In this document: piece after piece, positions 54,060-63,411 of the stretch
How the letters are laid out: each line of letters starts with the position of its first letter
Numbering within the stretch: the first letter of the stretch is position 1
NCBI GenBank assembly: GCA_963576475.1
Contig: OY754980.1
Span: forward strand, 33,393,431-33,457,430
Source of the DNA: Molanna angustata
Lineage: Eukaryota; Arthropoda; Insecta; Trichoptera; Molannidae
Direction of reading: 5' to 3'
Length of the DNA: 64,000 nucleotides
The notes under the pieces: generated by a model
What the model saw: the letters and a program-made list of their open reading frames with translations, nothing else
The model's database searches: none
What the model was told of the DNA's origin: nothing
Position numbers and translations under genes: made by a program

Positions 54060-54548
54060 AGATCCCAAAGAAAAATACATCTTTTGGCCAAAATCATTAT
54101 TCATATTATGGGGTGAAGTGGTTTAATGATTTACCAGTGGATATGAGAATAGTGGCGCAAAATAATTTTGGTGGGTTCTTGGTATTGCTGAAAGACTTTT
54201 TGAAGTAACATTTTTCTTGTGTATTGTTTATTTTCAATTTGTGTATTTTTATTTATTCTACAGACCAATTTTGTATTTTTTTTCTCTCTTTATATATAAT
54301 ATTATGTATGTTTGTATCTAAATATGTATGTTATTGTAAATAGATAAGTGCCTAGATTAAGATGTATGTATATAAATAGATTAGATAGTTTGTAGGTTTG
54401 TGAAATGTGACTCACTTCAAAGCACGAGAAAACTCTTTTTGAAGTTGAGTCATAAAAAACAAAATTATAATGTATCTTTTTAAAAATTGTATATATTGTT
54501 ATATTGTGTATTTTTCTTTGTTATTTTTAATAAATAAATAAATAAATT
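54060..54548 (+). mobile_element. CR1/L2-like LINE 3' end
   Basis: Encodes TSFGQNHYSYYGVKWFNDLP then MRIVAQNNFGGFL and LLKDFLK with stop at about 54210, followed by a 3' UTR and an (AATA)n tail at 54528-54546. Same clade as 28.8 and 43.4 kb. Confidence 0.8.
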
Positions 54549-54604
54549 ACGGTCGAATTTTGACCTCTGAATGATTACTAGTAATACATAGATAAATTGT
54601 ACAA

Positions 54605-54675
54605 ATGTATCAGTGGCAGAGCGGGCATCATGTTGGATTAGTAAAACATTGGTTCGAAAATACCATGAATCGACC
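54605..54675 (+). mobile_element. tRNA-derived SINE fragment
   Basis: AGTGGCAGAGCGGGC and GGATTAGTAAAACATTGGTT followed by CGAAAATACC; a decayed head of the family at 32.4 kb. Confidence 0.55.
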
Positions 54676-54679
54676 GAAA

Positions 54680-55189
54680 ACAAATGTTGTTCTTGACCAT
54701 AAAATTAGTATTGACGCACATATCACAAAATTATAAGTTGAATTATCTATAGAACATCTCTAATACTTTTCACTCTATCGACCTCTCATTATCATCTGCC
54801 AAATGATCTTTTTCAAAGGAATATAAATTTGTAGAATTAAATTTAATTTTACCTTTAAAAAATTGCTGAACATACTTTTTCCAAACGATTCTTTTGAACC
54901 GCCAATTTATGTGTGAGGCCAGTCTCACGTCAATTTTTCCTTTTCATATCTATTTAATTAACTATACATGTATGTATCGGAATTTCGCAATTGATTCTCA
55001 ACTAACTTTCTGACTAGTTAGAACTCTGAACATTCAGAATTTGTATATTCTCGATGACAATGCATGTTAAAACATTTTTAGTTTGATTTATTTGATAAAA
55101 TTTAGTTATTTCGTATTTAAATAAATAATAATGCTAAAAAGCAAAAAATTAGGGAGTGTTTTTATGAATTATTTACGGGAAGAAAATTT
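54680..55189. other. Non-coding stretch
   Basis: Nothing recognised beyond AT-rich sequence. Confidence 0.45.
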
Positions 55190-55740
55190 TGAAAACGACG
55201 TCATCATTTTTTTTGCTACCCACTACCACAAGGGGATATAGTGGGGGGGGGGGTTTGGATTGGCAATTTTTTAGGTTATTTTTTATTGCAGATAATCAAC
55301 TAGTATCATGCTGAGATTGAATACCTACAGATCACAATGTATCACAGTGTGTGGGTGTGTGCTATGTACTATGTGTTGTGTACAGTGTGTTTATTCTATC
55401 GATTACTCATTAGATACTTTTTAAATTTTGCGAATTTGTATACTATATTATACCCGCTTAGACCCCATTATATTTTTAAGGATCAGTGCTTACTATTTTT
55501 TTGAAATCTCAAATATTTCAAAGTGATCCCAAGTACCTACTTAATATTTCATAATTTTATTTAAAAATTTCTAAAAATGCACATCACTTTCACAAAAAAA
55601 AAACATTGAAGAATTATCAAGTTTTCATAATAAAATATTTAAATCATATTTTATTAAATGCTGAATATTTTCCTTACAAAATTTAAATCATTTGTGTGAG
55701 AGTATAGCGTTGGCTACAACCCACTCGTTTGATTTTACTT
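55190..55740 (-). repeat. Dispersed CA-tract repeat, left arm of an inverted pair
   Basis: Reverse copy of 56265-56865: CAAGGGGATATAGTGGGGGG, ATTGCAGATAATCAACTAGT, ATCATGCTGAGATTG, and the inner edge AGCGTTGGCTACAACCCACT then CGTTTG. A run of ten or more G at about 55236. Confidence 0.75.
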
Positions 55741-55744
55741 TAGT

Positions 55745-56264
55745 TTATAATTATTCACCTATAAGTCGACGATATTCGATATCAAATAAAACAATTTTTT
55801 CCTTAATAATTCATACAACATTATGTAAATACCGTATAAAAACATAGGTATTACGGTTTTTTATTGCTTTGTTAGTTAGCAAATATTAATTATAAAACAT
55901 ATCAAACCAGACATGAAGCTATGAACATTAATGCATATAATATTATGTATCATAACGGCCATTACCGACCATTTGGGATGTGGGGTATTGAGGAAAATTT
56001 CATATTTAGCTGTCGTACTCAATGTGAACGTCCATTGTAACAGATTTTCATTAGTGTTTAATGGACAAAACTGCCTAAAATAATCATTAGCGGCTAATAT
56101 CAAGGTGCTAATTTAACAAACGACCAAATTATTGTCAACTTTAGCAAAGTAAAGAAATGTAGGTAGATATTCTCGAACATTCAACTATTTAAGTTTTTAA
56201 CGTACTAACTACAGCACAACTCTATATATTTTATATATTTTTTATTTATATACATAACAATAAT
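55745..56264. other. Spacer between the inverted arms
   Basis: 520 bp without recognised content. The 75-codon minus frame (55876-56103) has no domain. Confidence 0.4.
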
Positions 56265-56693
56265 AAACGAGTGGGTTGTGGCCAACGCTAAAGTCTTAAC
56301 TAACAAGTCATTCTAAAAAGAATTCAAATTTTGTATGGAAAATTTCCAACATTTTCATGAAATGAGATTGTTAAATTATTTTTTATTTGAATATTTTATT
56401 ATGAAAATTTGATATCTCTTCAATACCATTTTATGAAAGTAATGTGCCTTTTTACGAATTTGAAAATAAAAAATTCAAATTTTAAGTTTCCTGAGCTTGG
56501 GGTCACTTTGAAATATTTGACAGTTAAAAAAATTCAGAAGCATTAATCATATATCATTCAAAATCTAATGGGATCTAATCGAGTATTAGATATACATATT
56601 TGCAAAATTTGAATAGAATCGAATGAGTACTTTAGTCTATAATCGATAAAGTAAAATGAATACGTCGTACATAGCACACAGCACATAGCACAT

Positions 56694-56733
<40 letters not shown>

Positions 56734-56865
56734 TACATTGTGATGAAACATTCAGAATACAATCTCAGCATGATACTAGTTGATAATCTGCAAAAAAAAT
56801 ACCCTTAAAAATTGCGAAATCATAACTCCCCACTATATCCCCTTGGGTTAGTGAGGAGTAAAAAA
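56265..56865 (+). repeat. Dispersed CA-tract repeat, right arm of an inverted pair
   Basis: Starts AACGAGTGGGTTGTGGCCAA then CGCT; passes GAGCTTGGGGTCACTTTGAA, a CATAGCACA/(CA)n tract at 56670-56730, GATACATTGTGATGAAACAT, TGATACTAGTTGATAATCTG and ends GGGTTAGTGAGGAGTAAAA. Confidence 0.75.
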
Positions 56866-56944
56866 CTTTAGTTAAATGTTCGTTTCTAGAGAGACCACGT
56901 CGAACGCGTGGACGACAGAAGAATTGTAAAAATTGTAACATGAC

Positions 56945-57072
56945 AGCAATACACAACAACGGAAGATTACCCGGAAGACCTGCAAAGAGATGGAAGGACC
57001 TCCTTTTCCCAGGATAGTCCACCTTCACAGGTCACATGACCTAATACACTATGAAGAAGAAGAATAAAGTCA
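56945..57072 (+). mobile_element. RTE-like LINE 3' end
   Basis: Encodes GRLPGRPAKRWKDLLFPG then stop, followed by 3' UTR with CACCTTCACAGGTCACATGA and a GAAGAAGAAG run, the same 3' UTR as 21.6-22.3 kb. The 38-bp array begins directly after it. Confidence 0.8.
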
Positions 57073-57680
57073 AATTCCAGAAACCATCCCAGGTGTATGG
57101 TATGCTCGATAATTCCAGAAACCATCCCAGGTGTATGGTATGCTCGATAATTCCAGAAACCATCCCAGGTGTATGGTATGCTCGATAATTCCAGAAACCA
57201 TCCCAGGTGTATGGTATGCTCGATAATTCCAGAAACCATCCCAGGTGTATGGTATGCTCGATAATTCCAGAAACCATCCCAGGTGTATGGTATGCTCGAT
57301 AATTCCAGAAACCATCCCAGGTGTATGGTATGCTCGATAATTCCAGAAACCATCCCAGGTGTATGGTATGCTCGATAATTCCAGAAACCATCCCAGGTGT
57401 ATGGTATGCTCGATAATTCCAGAAACCATCCCAGGTGTATGGTATGCTCGATAATTCCAGAAACCATCCCAGGTGTATGGTATGCTCGATAATTCCAGAA
57501 ACCATCCCAGGTGTATGGTATGCTCGATAATTCCAGAAACCATCCCAGGTGTATGGTATGCTCGATAATTCCAGAAACCATCCCAGGTGTATGGTATGCT
57601 CGATAATTCCAGAAACCATCCCAGGTGTATGGTATGCTCGATAATTCCAGAAACCATCCCAGGTGTATGGTATGCTCGAT
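57073..57680. repeat. Perfect 38-bp minisatellite, 16 copies
   Basis: Unit AATTCCAGAAACCATCCCAG then GTGTATGGTATGCTCGAT, repeated sixteen times with no difference that I can see. A single diverged unit (CAGAAACCATCCCGGGCATA) is present in the LINE 3' UTR at 22.25 kb, so the array grew from LINE sequence. The minus strand has no stop in any frame across it, giving overlapping open frames of up to 204 codons, which are artefacts. Confidence 0.97.
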
Positions 57681-57689
57681 AATTTACGC

Positions 57690-58190
57690 TCGAGTCAAAG
57701 ATTTACAAATATAATGGAAATTGGTTGCAGGAAAAACGTTTTCGACATCTTTGTCATTTGAGGTCAGGAATAAGCTAATTGTATTCGCTTTTGATCACAT
57801 TTTTGAAATCAATTAAATACTTATCTCAAAATATTATACTTGGCCTATTTCTAAATTCTAAAGTCAAGATGCAGTTGTAATATATTATGATCTCTTATGA
57901 ACACCACTAACCCAAATGGGAAACAAACGTGTGTTCTTACAAAAAATAATGTAAAATGTATATACGTGGCTAGTAGCCAATCGCATTATGAGTTGGCATT
58001 GGTCATTGGTCATTGGTCATTACTGACATCGGAGTACCGAGTCTAGGACTCCTTGCTCCTTCATCTGACGTTACTTTGCTGGTTGGGTTTGAGATGATTT
58101 ACTGAAGAGGGGCTTGTTATACGCGAGAATTGACAAGAGAGTAAGATAAACTAGAAGAGCGGGGGGGCTTAATTACTTGGAAGAATAATG
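57690..58190. other. Non-coding stretch
   Basis: Holds a small CATTGGT direct repeat (three units near 58000) and no gene. Confidence 0.45.
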
Positions 58191-58204
58191 AGTGAAGAAA
58201 GAAA

Positions 58205-58237
58205 GAGGAAAAAAAAAAAAAAAATAAATAAATAAAA

Positions 58238-58273
<36 letters not shown>

Positions 58274-58291
58274 AAGTTTTTTTTTTTTTTT
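58205..58291. repeat. A-rich / (AAAT)n tract at the jockey LINE tail
   Basis: A run of A, then about thirteen AAAT units, then a run of T (58277-58291) that is the reverse of the LINE poly(A) tail. The AAAT expansion probably grew from the tail. Confidence 0.9.
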
Positions 58292-58340
58292 AGAGTTGCG
58301 AGGTGGGGTTGCGAGGGAGTCTGGCGAGATAGGGTTGATA

Positions 58341-61052
58341 TTATGGTGGGGGTTCGGGTGGGGGTGGTCTTTTGAGGACAGATTTGGGTCGTTTGTGCTT
58401 GAAGGACTCATTTTCGTCGTAAGAGGCTAGACTGTTAATGGAGGGATTTTTATGGGAGGGAATTTTTTCGTAGAAGCGTTTGGAGAGGTGGGTGATGAAA
58501 TCTTTGATTGTGGGTATTTTTGCATCCTCGTGTAGGTGTGAGGTTCTCACCCATCTTGGAGCGCCAAGAGCTAAACGGATGGCCTTGTTTTGGGAGGTTT
58601 GCATCTTCTTTATATGCGTGTTAGCTGCGTTTCCCCAAACGGGGCACGCATACGTCATGATGGGACGAATGACAGTTTTATAGATAAGAAGCTTATTCCT
58701 GTTGTTCAGCTTGCTTTTTTTGTTGAGTAATGGGTGCAGGGCGCCCATGACTTTCGAAGCAGCTATTGTCTTGCTTTGTATGTGCGAACTCCAAGTGAGC
58801 CCTTTGTCAAGGGTGAGGCCTAAGTATTTGACCTCGTTCTTCCACGGGATGCTTTCCCCGAACATGGTGAGGTTTGCTGGGAGTTTGGGGCGTCTTTTGG
58901 TGAAGAGCACAGCGACACTTTTGGAGGGGTTGATGATGATGCGCCATTTGACGCACCATTGTTCCAGGAGTGTTGCCATCTCCTGGACTCTAGCTCTTGC
59001 TAGTACTGGGGATCGTGAGTTGGATAAGATGCCTGTGTCATCGGCGAAGTTTGCTAGGTGGACGTTCCAAGAGGTGGGTTTGGGGAGGTCGCTGGCGTAG
59101 ATAATGTAGAGCATAGGTGAGATAATGGATCCCTGGGGGACTCCTGCCCTGATATGACGTTCTGTGGAGGAGATGCCTTGGAGTTTGATGCGGAAGGTTC
59201 TTCCTTTGAGGAAGGAGGAGATGAGGAGTGTCATCGCGGTGGGTATCCCGAAATCAGACATTTTGTGGAGGATGCCCTCGTGCCATACCTTGTCGAAGGC
59301 TTTGCTTACGTCCAAGGATAACATGACTGTGTGAGAGTTTTCGTTAAAACCCCTCGCGATGATCTCCACAACTCGAAGAAGTTGGTGGTCGGTGTCGTGG
59401 GCCTCGCGGAAGCCATGTTGGTGGTCGGGTATGATATTGTTTTCCTCTACCGCCGGTTTTAGGCGGTTTAGGATCACTCTTTCGAGTATTTTCCCAGGGC
59501 AGGGAAGAAGGCTGATGGGTCGGTGGTTTTCTGGATTTTGGTGGTCCTTTCCGGGTTTGGGGATTAGAATTACGTCGGCCTTTTTCCAGGCGGACGGGAA
59601 GTAGGAGAGGGTAAGGGCTGCGTTGCAGAGAGAAGTGAGAGCATGTATGCCTTTCGGAGTGAGATTCTGGAGGACTTTGTTTCGGATCTGGTCGGGACCT
59701 GGAGCTTTACGTTTTTTGAGATTTTTTATTATTGAACTGATTTCTTGGGGGGTGGTGGGGGGTAGGGGTTCGTGGTCGGTCGAGGTCATTATCGAGGAGG
59801 CATGGTTTTCGACCAGGGTGATATGGTGTGGGATGTCTTTTCCTGTGTAAGGTGTGAACTGAGCTTCTAGGCTATCCGCGAATGCTTCTGCCCTATCTTG
59901 TGCTGTGTAAACTGGTCCTGATGGTGTGTTGAGCGCGGTGATTCGGGAGTGTTGCGATTTGAGTGTTCTAGCTAACTTGTATCCTGCATTAAAGTCCTGA
60001 TTTAAAGAAGCTATAAAGTCGTGCCATCTCTCGTTCCTTAATTCCGTTAAAGCTAACCTAACTTCTGCTGTTAGTCTGTTCTTGCGCATTCTGTGTAGGG
60101 GGTCTCCTGTTCGTTGCCATTGTATTCTGGCACGGTTTTTCTCCCTGATGAGTACCTTAATGTTATGTGGGAGGTCGTTTTGTTGTGTTTTTTTGTGTAT
60201 AGTGTGGGTGGCTGTGTGTAGGGCTTCTTGTAGAGTGTCGGTGAACTTGGAGACTTCGTCTTCCAAGTGTGTGGGGGTAATGATGGGGCCTGGGATGGAG
60301 ATTTGGTCCAGGAGTTGTGGCAGTTTGTGCCAAGCGATTTGTTGGTGGAGAGGAGTGGTGGGGTCGGTTGGGGTTCCGTCCTGGAGATGAAGCAGGACGG
60401 GGCAGTGGTCAGAGCAGAGCTCGTGAACCGCCGATAGAGAGTAGGTGTGGCGTATGTCTTTAAGGATGGCTATGTCAATAACGTCAGGGGATGTACCGTT
60501 GTGGGGGTAAATGGTCGGGGAGTCGGGTGCAATGATGGCGATGTTTCGGGATTGTGAGTATCTGTGTAAGGCGTTTCCTTTTGTGTTGTTCCGGCGACTA
60601 TGCCAGGCTCCATGCTTGGCGTTTAAGTCGCCGGCAATGATGGTGGGTGTATTGTCTGCGAGGAGTATGTCTAGATCTGTAGTGTATAATTGAGTGTTTG
60701 GTTGACTGTATACTGAGGTGAACCTAATGGGCCCTGAGTGAGTGTTGAGCATGATGGTGGTGGTCTCCAGGTTTGTTATATTTTGGGCTGGAGTTTCGCA
60801 ATAATCTAAGTTCTTTTTTATGATTATTGCCGTACCACCTCCTCTGCTTCTTAGCCTGTCTGACCTGACTGTAGTGTAGTTTCTGATGGTGAGCTTTTGT
60901 GTGGGTTTCAACCATGTCTCATTGACGAGCAACAGGTCGAGGTTGTGCTCTTCGAGGAAGAGCTCAACCTCGGTCCTGAAGTTCCTGATCTGACCGTTAG
61001 CGTTCCAGAACGCAATTTGGAGGTGGGTGGGTAGTCTGGGGGGTCTAGCCAT
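58341..61052 (-). CDS. Jockey-clade ORF2: endonuclease and reverse transcriptase
   Basis: 903 codons from ATG at 61052, close to the usual length for jockey ORF2. N-terminal APE endonuclease: IAFWNANGQI, LLVNETWLKP, IIAGDLNAKHGAWHSR, PDVIDIAIL and SDHCPVLL supply the catalytic N, E, D, N, D and H. RT (residues about 430-730): KKRKAPGPDQI, RPISLLPCPGKILERVI, HGFREAHDTDHQLL, MLSLDVSKAFDKVWHEGI, GVPQGSIISPMLYIIYASDL and catalytic FADD in NFADDTGILS. Thumb: VKYLGLTLDKGLTWSSHI and MTYACPVWGNAA. It nicks chromosomal DNA and reverse-transcribes its own RNA there. No stop or frameshift. The start overlaps the ORF1 stop (ATGGCTAG), suiting reinitiation. Confidence 0.95.
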   Translation of the reverse strand: MARPPRLPTHLQIAFWNANGQIRNFRTEVELFLEEHNLDLLLVNETWLKPTQKLTIRNYTTVRSDRLRSRGGGTAIIIKKNLDYCETPAQNITNLETTTIMLNTHSGPIRFTSVYSQPNTQLYTTDLDILLADNTPTIIAGDLNAKHGAWHSRRNNTKGNALHRYSQSRNIAIIAPDSPTIYPHNGTSPDVIDIAILKDIRHTYSLSAVHELCSDHCPVLLHLQDGTPTDPTTPLHQQIAWHKLPQLLDQISIPGPIITPTHLEDEVSKFTDTLQEALHTATHTIHKKTQQNDLPHNIKVLIREKNRARIQWQRTGDPLHRMRKNRLTAEVRLALTELRNERWHDFIASLNQDFNAGYKLARTLKSQHSRITALNTPSGPVYTAQDRAEAFADSLEAQFTPYTGKDIPHHITLVENHASSIMTSTDHEPLPPTTPQEISSIIKNLKKRKAPGPDQIRNKVLQNLTPKGIHALTSLCNAALTLSYFPSAWKKADVILIPKPGKDHQNPENHRPISLLPCPGKILERVILNRLKPAVEENNIIPDHQHGFREAHDTDHQLLRVVEIIARGFNENSHTVMLSLDVSKAFDKVWHEGILHKMSDFGIPTAMTLLISSFLKGRTFRIKLQGISSTERHIRAGVPQGSIISPMLYIIYASDLPKPTSWNVHLANFADDTGILSNSRSPVLARARVQEMATLLEQWCVKWRIIINPSKSVAVLFTKRRPKLPANLTMFGESIPWKNEVKYLGLTLDKGLTWSSHIQSKTIAASKVMGALHPLLNKKSKLNNRNKLLIYKTVIRPIMTYACPVWGNAANTHIKKMQTSQNKAIRLALGAPRWVRTSHLHEDAKIPTIKDFITHLSKRFYEKIPSHKNPSINSLASYDENESFKHKRPKSVLKRPPPPEPPP

Positions 61053-61490
61053 TTATGGAGTTGTGAGCTTCCTGGAGAAGGGCAGATGCCATCATTATGA
61101 ACTCCTCGAGCTTTTGAGTGAGGGGTATGAGGGTGGGGGCAGAGTGGGTTGTGGGGGGGGTGGGTTGGGGGGCTCGAGGGGGGGGTGTGAAGGTGGGTGC
61201 CGGCCAGTTTGGCTGGGAGGTGTTGAAGGTATTTGAGGAATGGGGATGGCGGGGAGTTGGGAGGAGGGGCCACTTTGGTCTGATGGACATGAGTGGTTGT
61301 GGCTGGGGACGTGGCTGGATCGTGTTGGGGAGGGGGCGTTCGGTGGGACGACTTTGAGTTTGGGGGAGGGCCGTCGTAGTTTGAAGGGAAGGGGCAGGGT
61401 GACCACGGTTTTTGGGATTTTCGGGACACTTTTTGAAGTTTGCGGTGTGTGCTCCTTTGCAGAGGACGCAGGTAGCTGGAGCGTCTCTTG
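61045..61490 (-). pseudogene. Jockey ORF1, C-terminal remnant
   Basis: The frame that ends in ALLQEAHNSING with TAG at 61045 can be followed back to about 61490. It contains the last zinc knuckle PATCVLCKGAHTANFKKCP, then ENPKNRGHPAPSLQTTTALP and a long Pro/Thr/Gln-rich tail (MSIRPKWPLLPTPRHPHSSN). Upstream zinc knuckles and the N-terminus are lost by 5' truncation, so no functional ORF1 product is expected from this copy. Confidence 0.8.
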
Positions 61491-61774
61491 GTTTTCTGAT
61501 TTTTCATTGAACAGTGCTGACATCTACACGTGAGTATTACAAATTATTATCTCCTAAAGCTTTTTATAAAATACTATAATTATCTATTTTAAAATATATA
61601 TTAAACTAAATTAGAAAAATTAAATAAATAATATTTAAAAAATATTCAGTAAATTGTAGAATATGAAATATCCCGGATTAAAAAAAAAAAAAAAAATGTG
61701 GGTTGTGACCAACTACAAACTCTAATCCTCAATCTCTTCAAAGAAACCCTGAAATTTTTTTTTTTTTTTTTTTC

Positions 61775-62110
61775 CTGTCGGGAGTCAATCCGGTATATCT
61801 GATTTATATTTCCACATAATATCTCAAAAGAGACAATTTTGGAATATAATAGGAGAATCAGGAACTCAAGGCACTTACCTTACGTGATCATTTTATGGGC
61901 GCTAAGCCCTATAGCGGCATTTTTATTGACAAACTTTTTTTTAACATCTCATTAGAGACGAAGTTGGGATATCGTAGAAGAATCATGAACTCGAGGCACC
62001 TACATACAGGGCTAGCGACCTGTCATCGACTGGTTTACGTGATCACTTTATGCGCTTGCGCAACGTTCACTAATTATGCCTTCTTATTGTTTATTGCATT
62101 TTAGGTTCTT
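61775..62110 (+). repeat. ~290-bp dispersed repeat, two joined partial copies
   Basis: Blocks CCTGTCGGGAGTCAA, GGAGAATCAGGAACTCAAGG, TACGTGATCATTTTATG and then a second set TTAGAGACGAAGTTGGGATA, CAGGGCTAGCGACCTGTCAT, GTTTACGTGATCACTTTATG, GCAACGTTCACTAATTATGC. Confidence 0.75.
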
Positions 62111-62424
62111 TTGAGAACACTGTGATATTATAAAAATTGTTTATAGGGAAAAACTAATTATTTGGGAATTTTAGTTTTCACGCGAACACACATTATTGAT
62201 TTTTGACGTGTGGTAATATATTGTCTGGTTGGTCAAATTGTTTTATGTCAAACTTTTTCTTTCTTTTTGGCGAACCCTTGAAGCACGTCACGAGAGGCAA
62301 AATGTCTGCCGACATTTCTTAGTTATTCAGAATTTGGGGTAAGTTTATATTTTGTGTTCGTATGACGAGATAATTTTACGAGAGATCATATTTCAGACCA
62401 ATAATCCTATATTTCGAATATTTT

Positions 62425-62695
62425 TATTATTGCATATGCGCAAACATTGGATTTTTTTCCCTGTCGGGAGTCAAAGGTATTTTTTAACAGATTTTTAATT
62501 ATCTCAATAGAGACGAAGTTGGAATATTTTACTGTAGGAGAACCGGGAAATCAAGGCACCTACAGGGCTTACGACCTGTCATCGGCTGGTTTACGTGATC
62601 ACTTTATGCGCTTGCGCAACGTTCACCAATTATGACTTTTTAATGAGATCCCTATCAATTCAATTTTGAAAGTTCTATATATTGTAATGAAGTAA
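62425..62695 (+). repeat. ~290-bp dispersed repeat, full-length copy
   Basis: Same order and near-identical to 17560-17865 in reverse: TGCATATGCGCAAACATTGG through GTTCACCAATTATGAC to CAATTCAATTTTGAAAGTTC. Confidence 0.82.
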
Positions 62696-62794
62696 TGGAA
62701 AAGCCTCTTTTGTAACGCCAATTTTAGTTAATTTGTAAACAATGAAAGCAACAGTCCTTATTAATGAGATGACGGTGTCTCGCACAGATGTCAC

Positions 62795-62960
62795 CCCAAC
62801 TTCGTCTCTATTGAGATTTTTAAAAAAGTTTGTCAATAAAAATATCATTTGACTCCCGAAAGGGAAAAAAAATTCAATGTTTGCGTATATGTAATTAAAA
62901 AAAATATTTGACCCTGTAGTGGCGTTAAGTTCCTGGTTCTTCTATATTATTCCAACTTAG
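62795..62960 (-). repeat. ~290-bp dispersed repeat, opposed partial copies
   Basis: CCAACTTCGTCTCTATTGAG then GACTCCCGAAAGGGAAAAAA and CAATGTTTGCGTATATG, and further on CCTGGTTCTTCTATATTATT and CCAACTTAGTCTCTATTGAG; these are the family blocks in minus orientation. Confidence 0.7.
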
Positions 62961-62964
62961 TCTC

Positions 62965-63410
62965 TATTGAGATGATAAAAATTTGCCAAAAAATAAAAAT
63001 TTATGTTCCGAAAGAGTTGTGTCTAATGAGTATTTTTTTACGTCCAAAGTTTAACACTTTTTCTGGGGAGGATAATCTCGTTTTGGTCCTTAACGTCATT
63101 TTAATTTCCTCAAATAGTTCGAGCCGGCAATAATATTTTTATCTGAGGGGTAGTTTATTTTTCCATTAGCCACCCCTTGAATTGAATCATTTCAATATCC
63201 TACCCAAGTTATATGCCCGTATTTAAACGACTGGGGGGTAGTTTTAAGGAAGGTTAAGTGCTCTGTGATTTGTCTTTAACATTTAAGAAAGGTCGCATTA
63301 AAAAAAGGGTTATGTAACTCTCAGCCAATGTAAAATTAACCACATTTAAATATCTTTATAAGACAGATTCGGTAAAATTAGCAGTAAAACATTTCTTTGA
63401 CGAAATTTTA
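62965..63410. other. Non-coding stretch
   Basis: No recognised content; small G-run motifs (GAGGGGTAG, CTGGGGGGTAG). Confidence 0.4.
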
Positions 63411-63411
63411 C

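Larger units (their letters stand above)
58277..61500 (-). mobile_element. Jockey-clade non-LTR retrotransposon, 5'-truncated, ORF2 intact
   Basis: Contains the last ~150 codons of ORF1, a complete ORF2, a short 3' UTR and a poly(A) tail. It is far more GC-rich than its surroundings. The 5' edge lies near 61490-61510, where the ORF1 frame meets an upstream stop; no target duplication could be fixed because of the A-rich right flank. The intact 903-codon frame suggests a recent insertion. Confidence 0.9.

Noticed and set aside
56967..57657. Three overlapping minus-strand frames of 192-204 codons with a repeated WFLELSSIPYTWDG unit
   Set aside because: Fully explained by the stop-free 38-bp repeat; no start context, no unique sequence and no domain.
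58480..60693. Plus-strand open frames opposite the jockey ORF2
   Set aside because: Antisense shadows of a GC-rich coding region.
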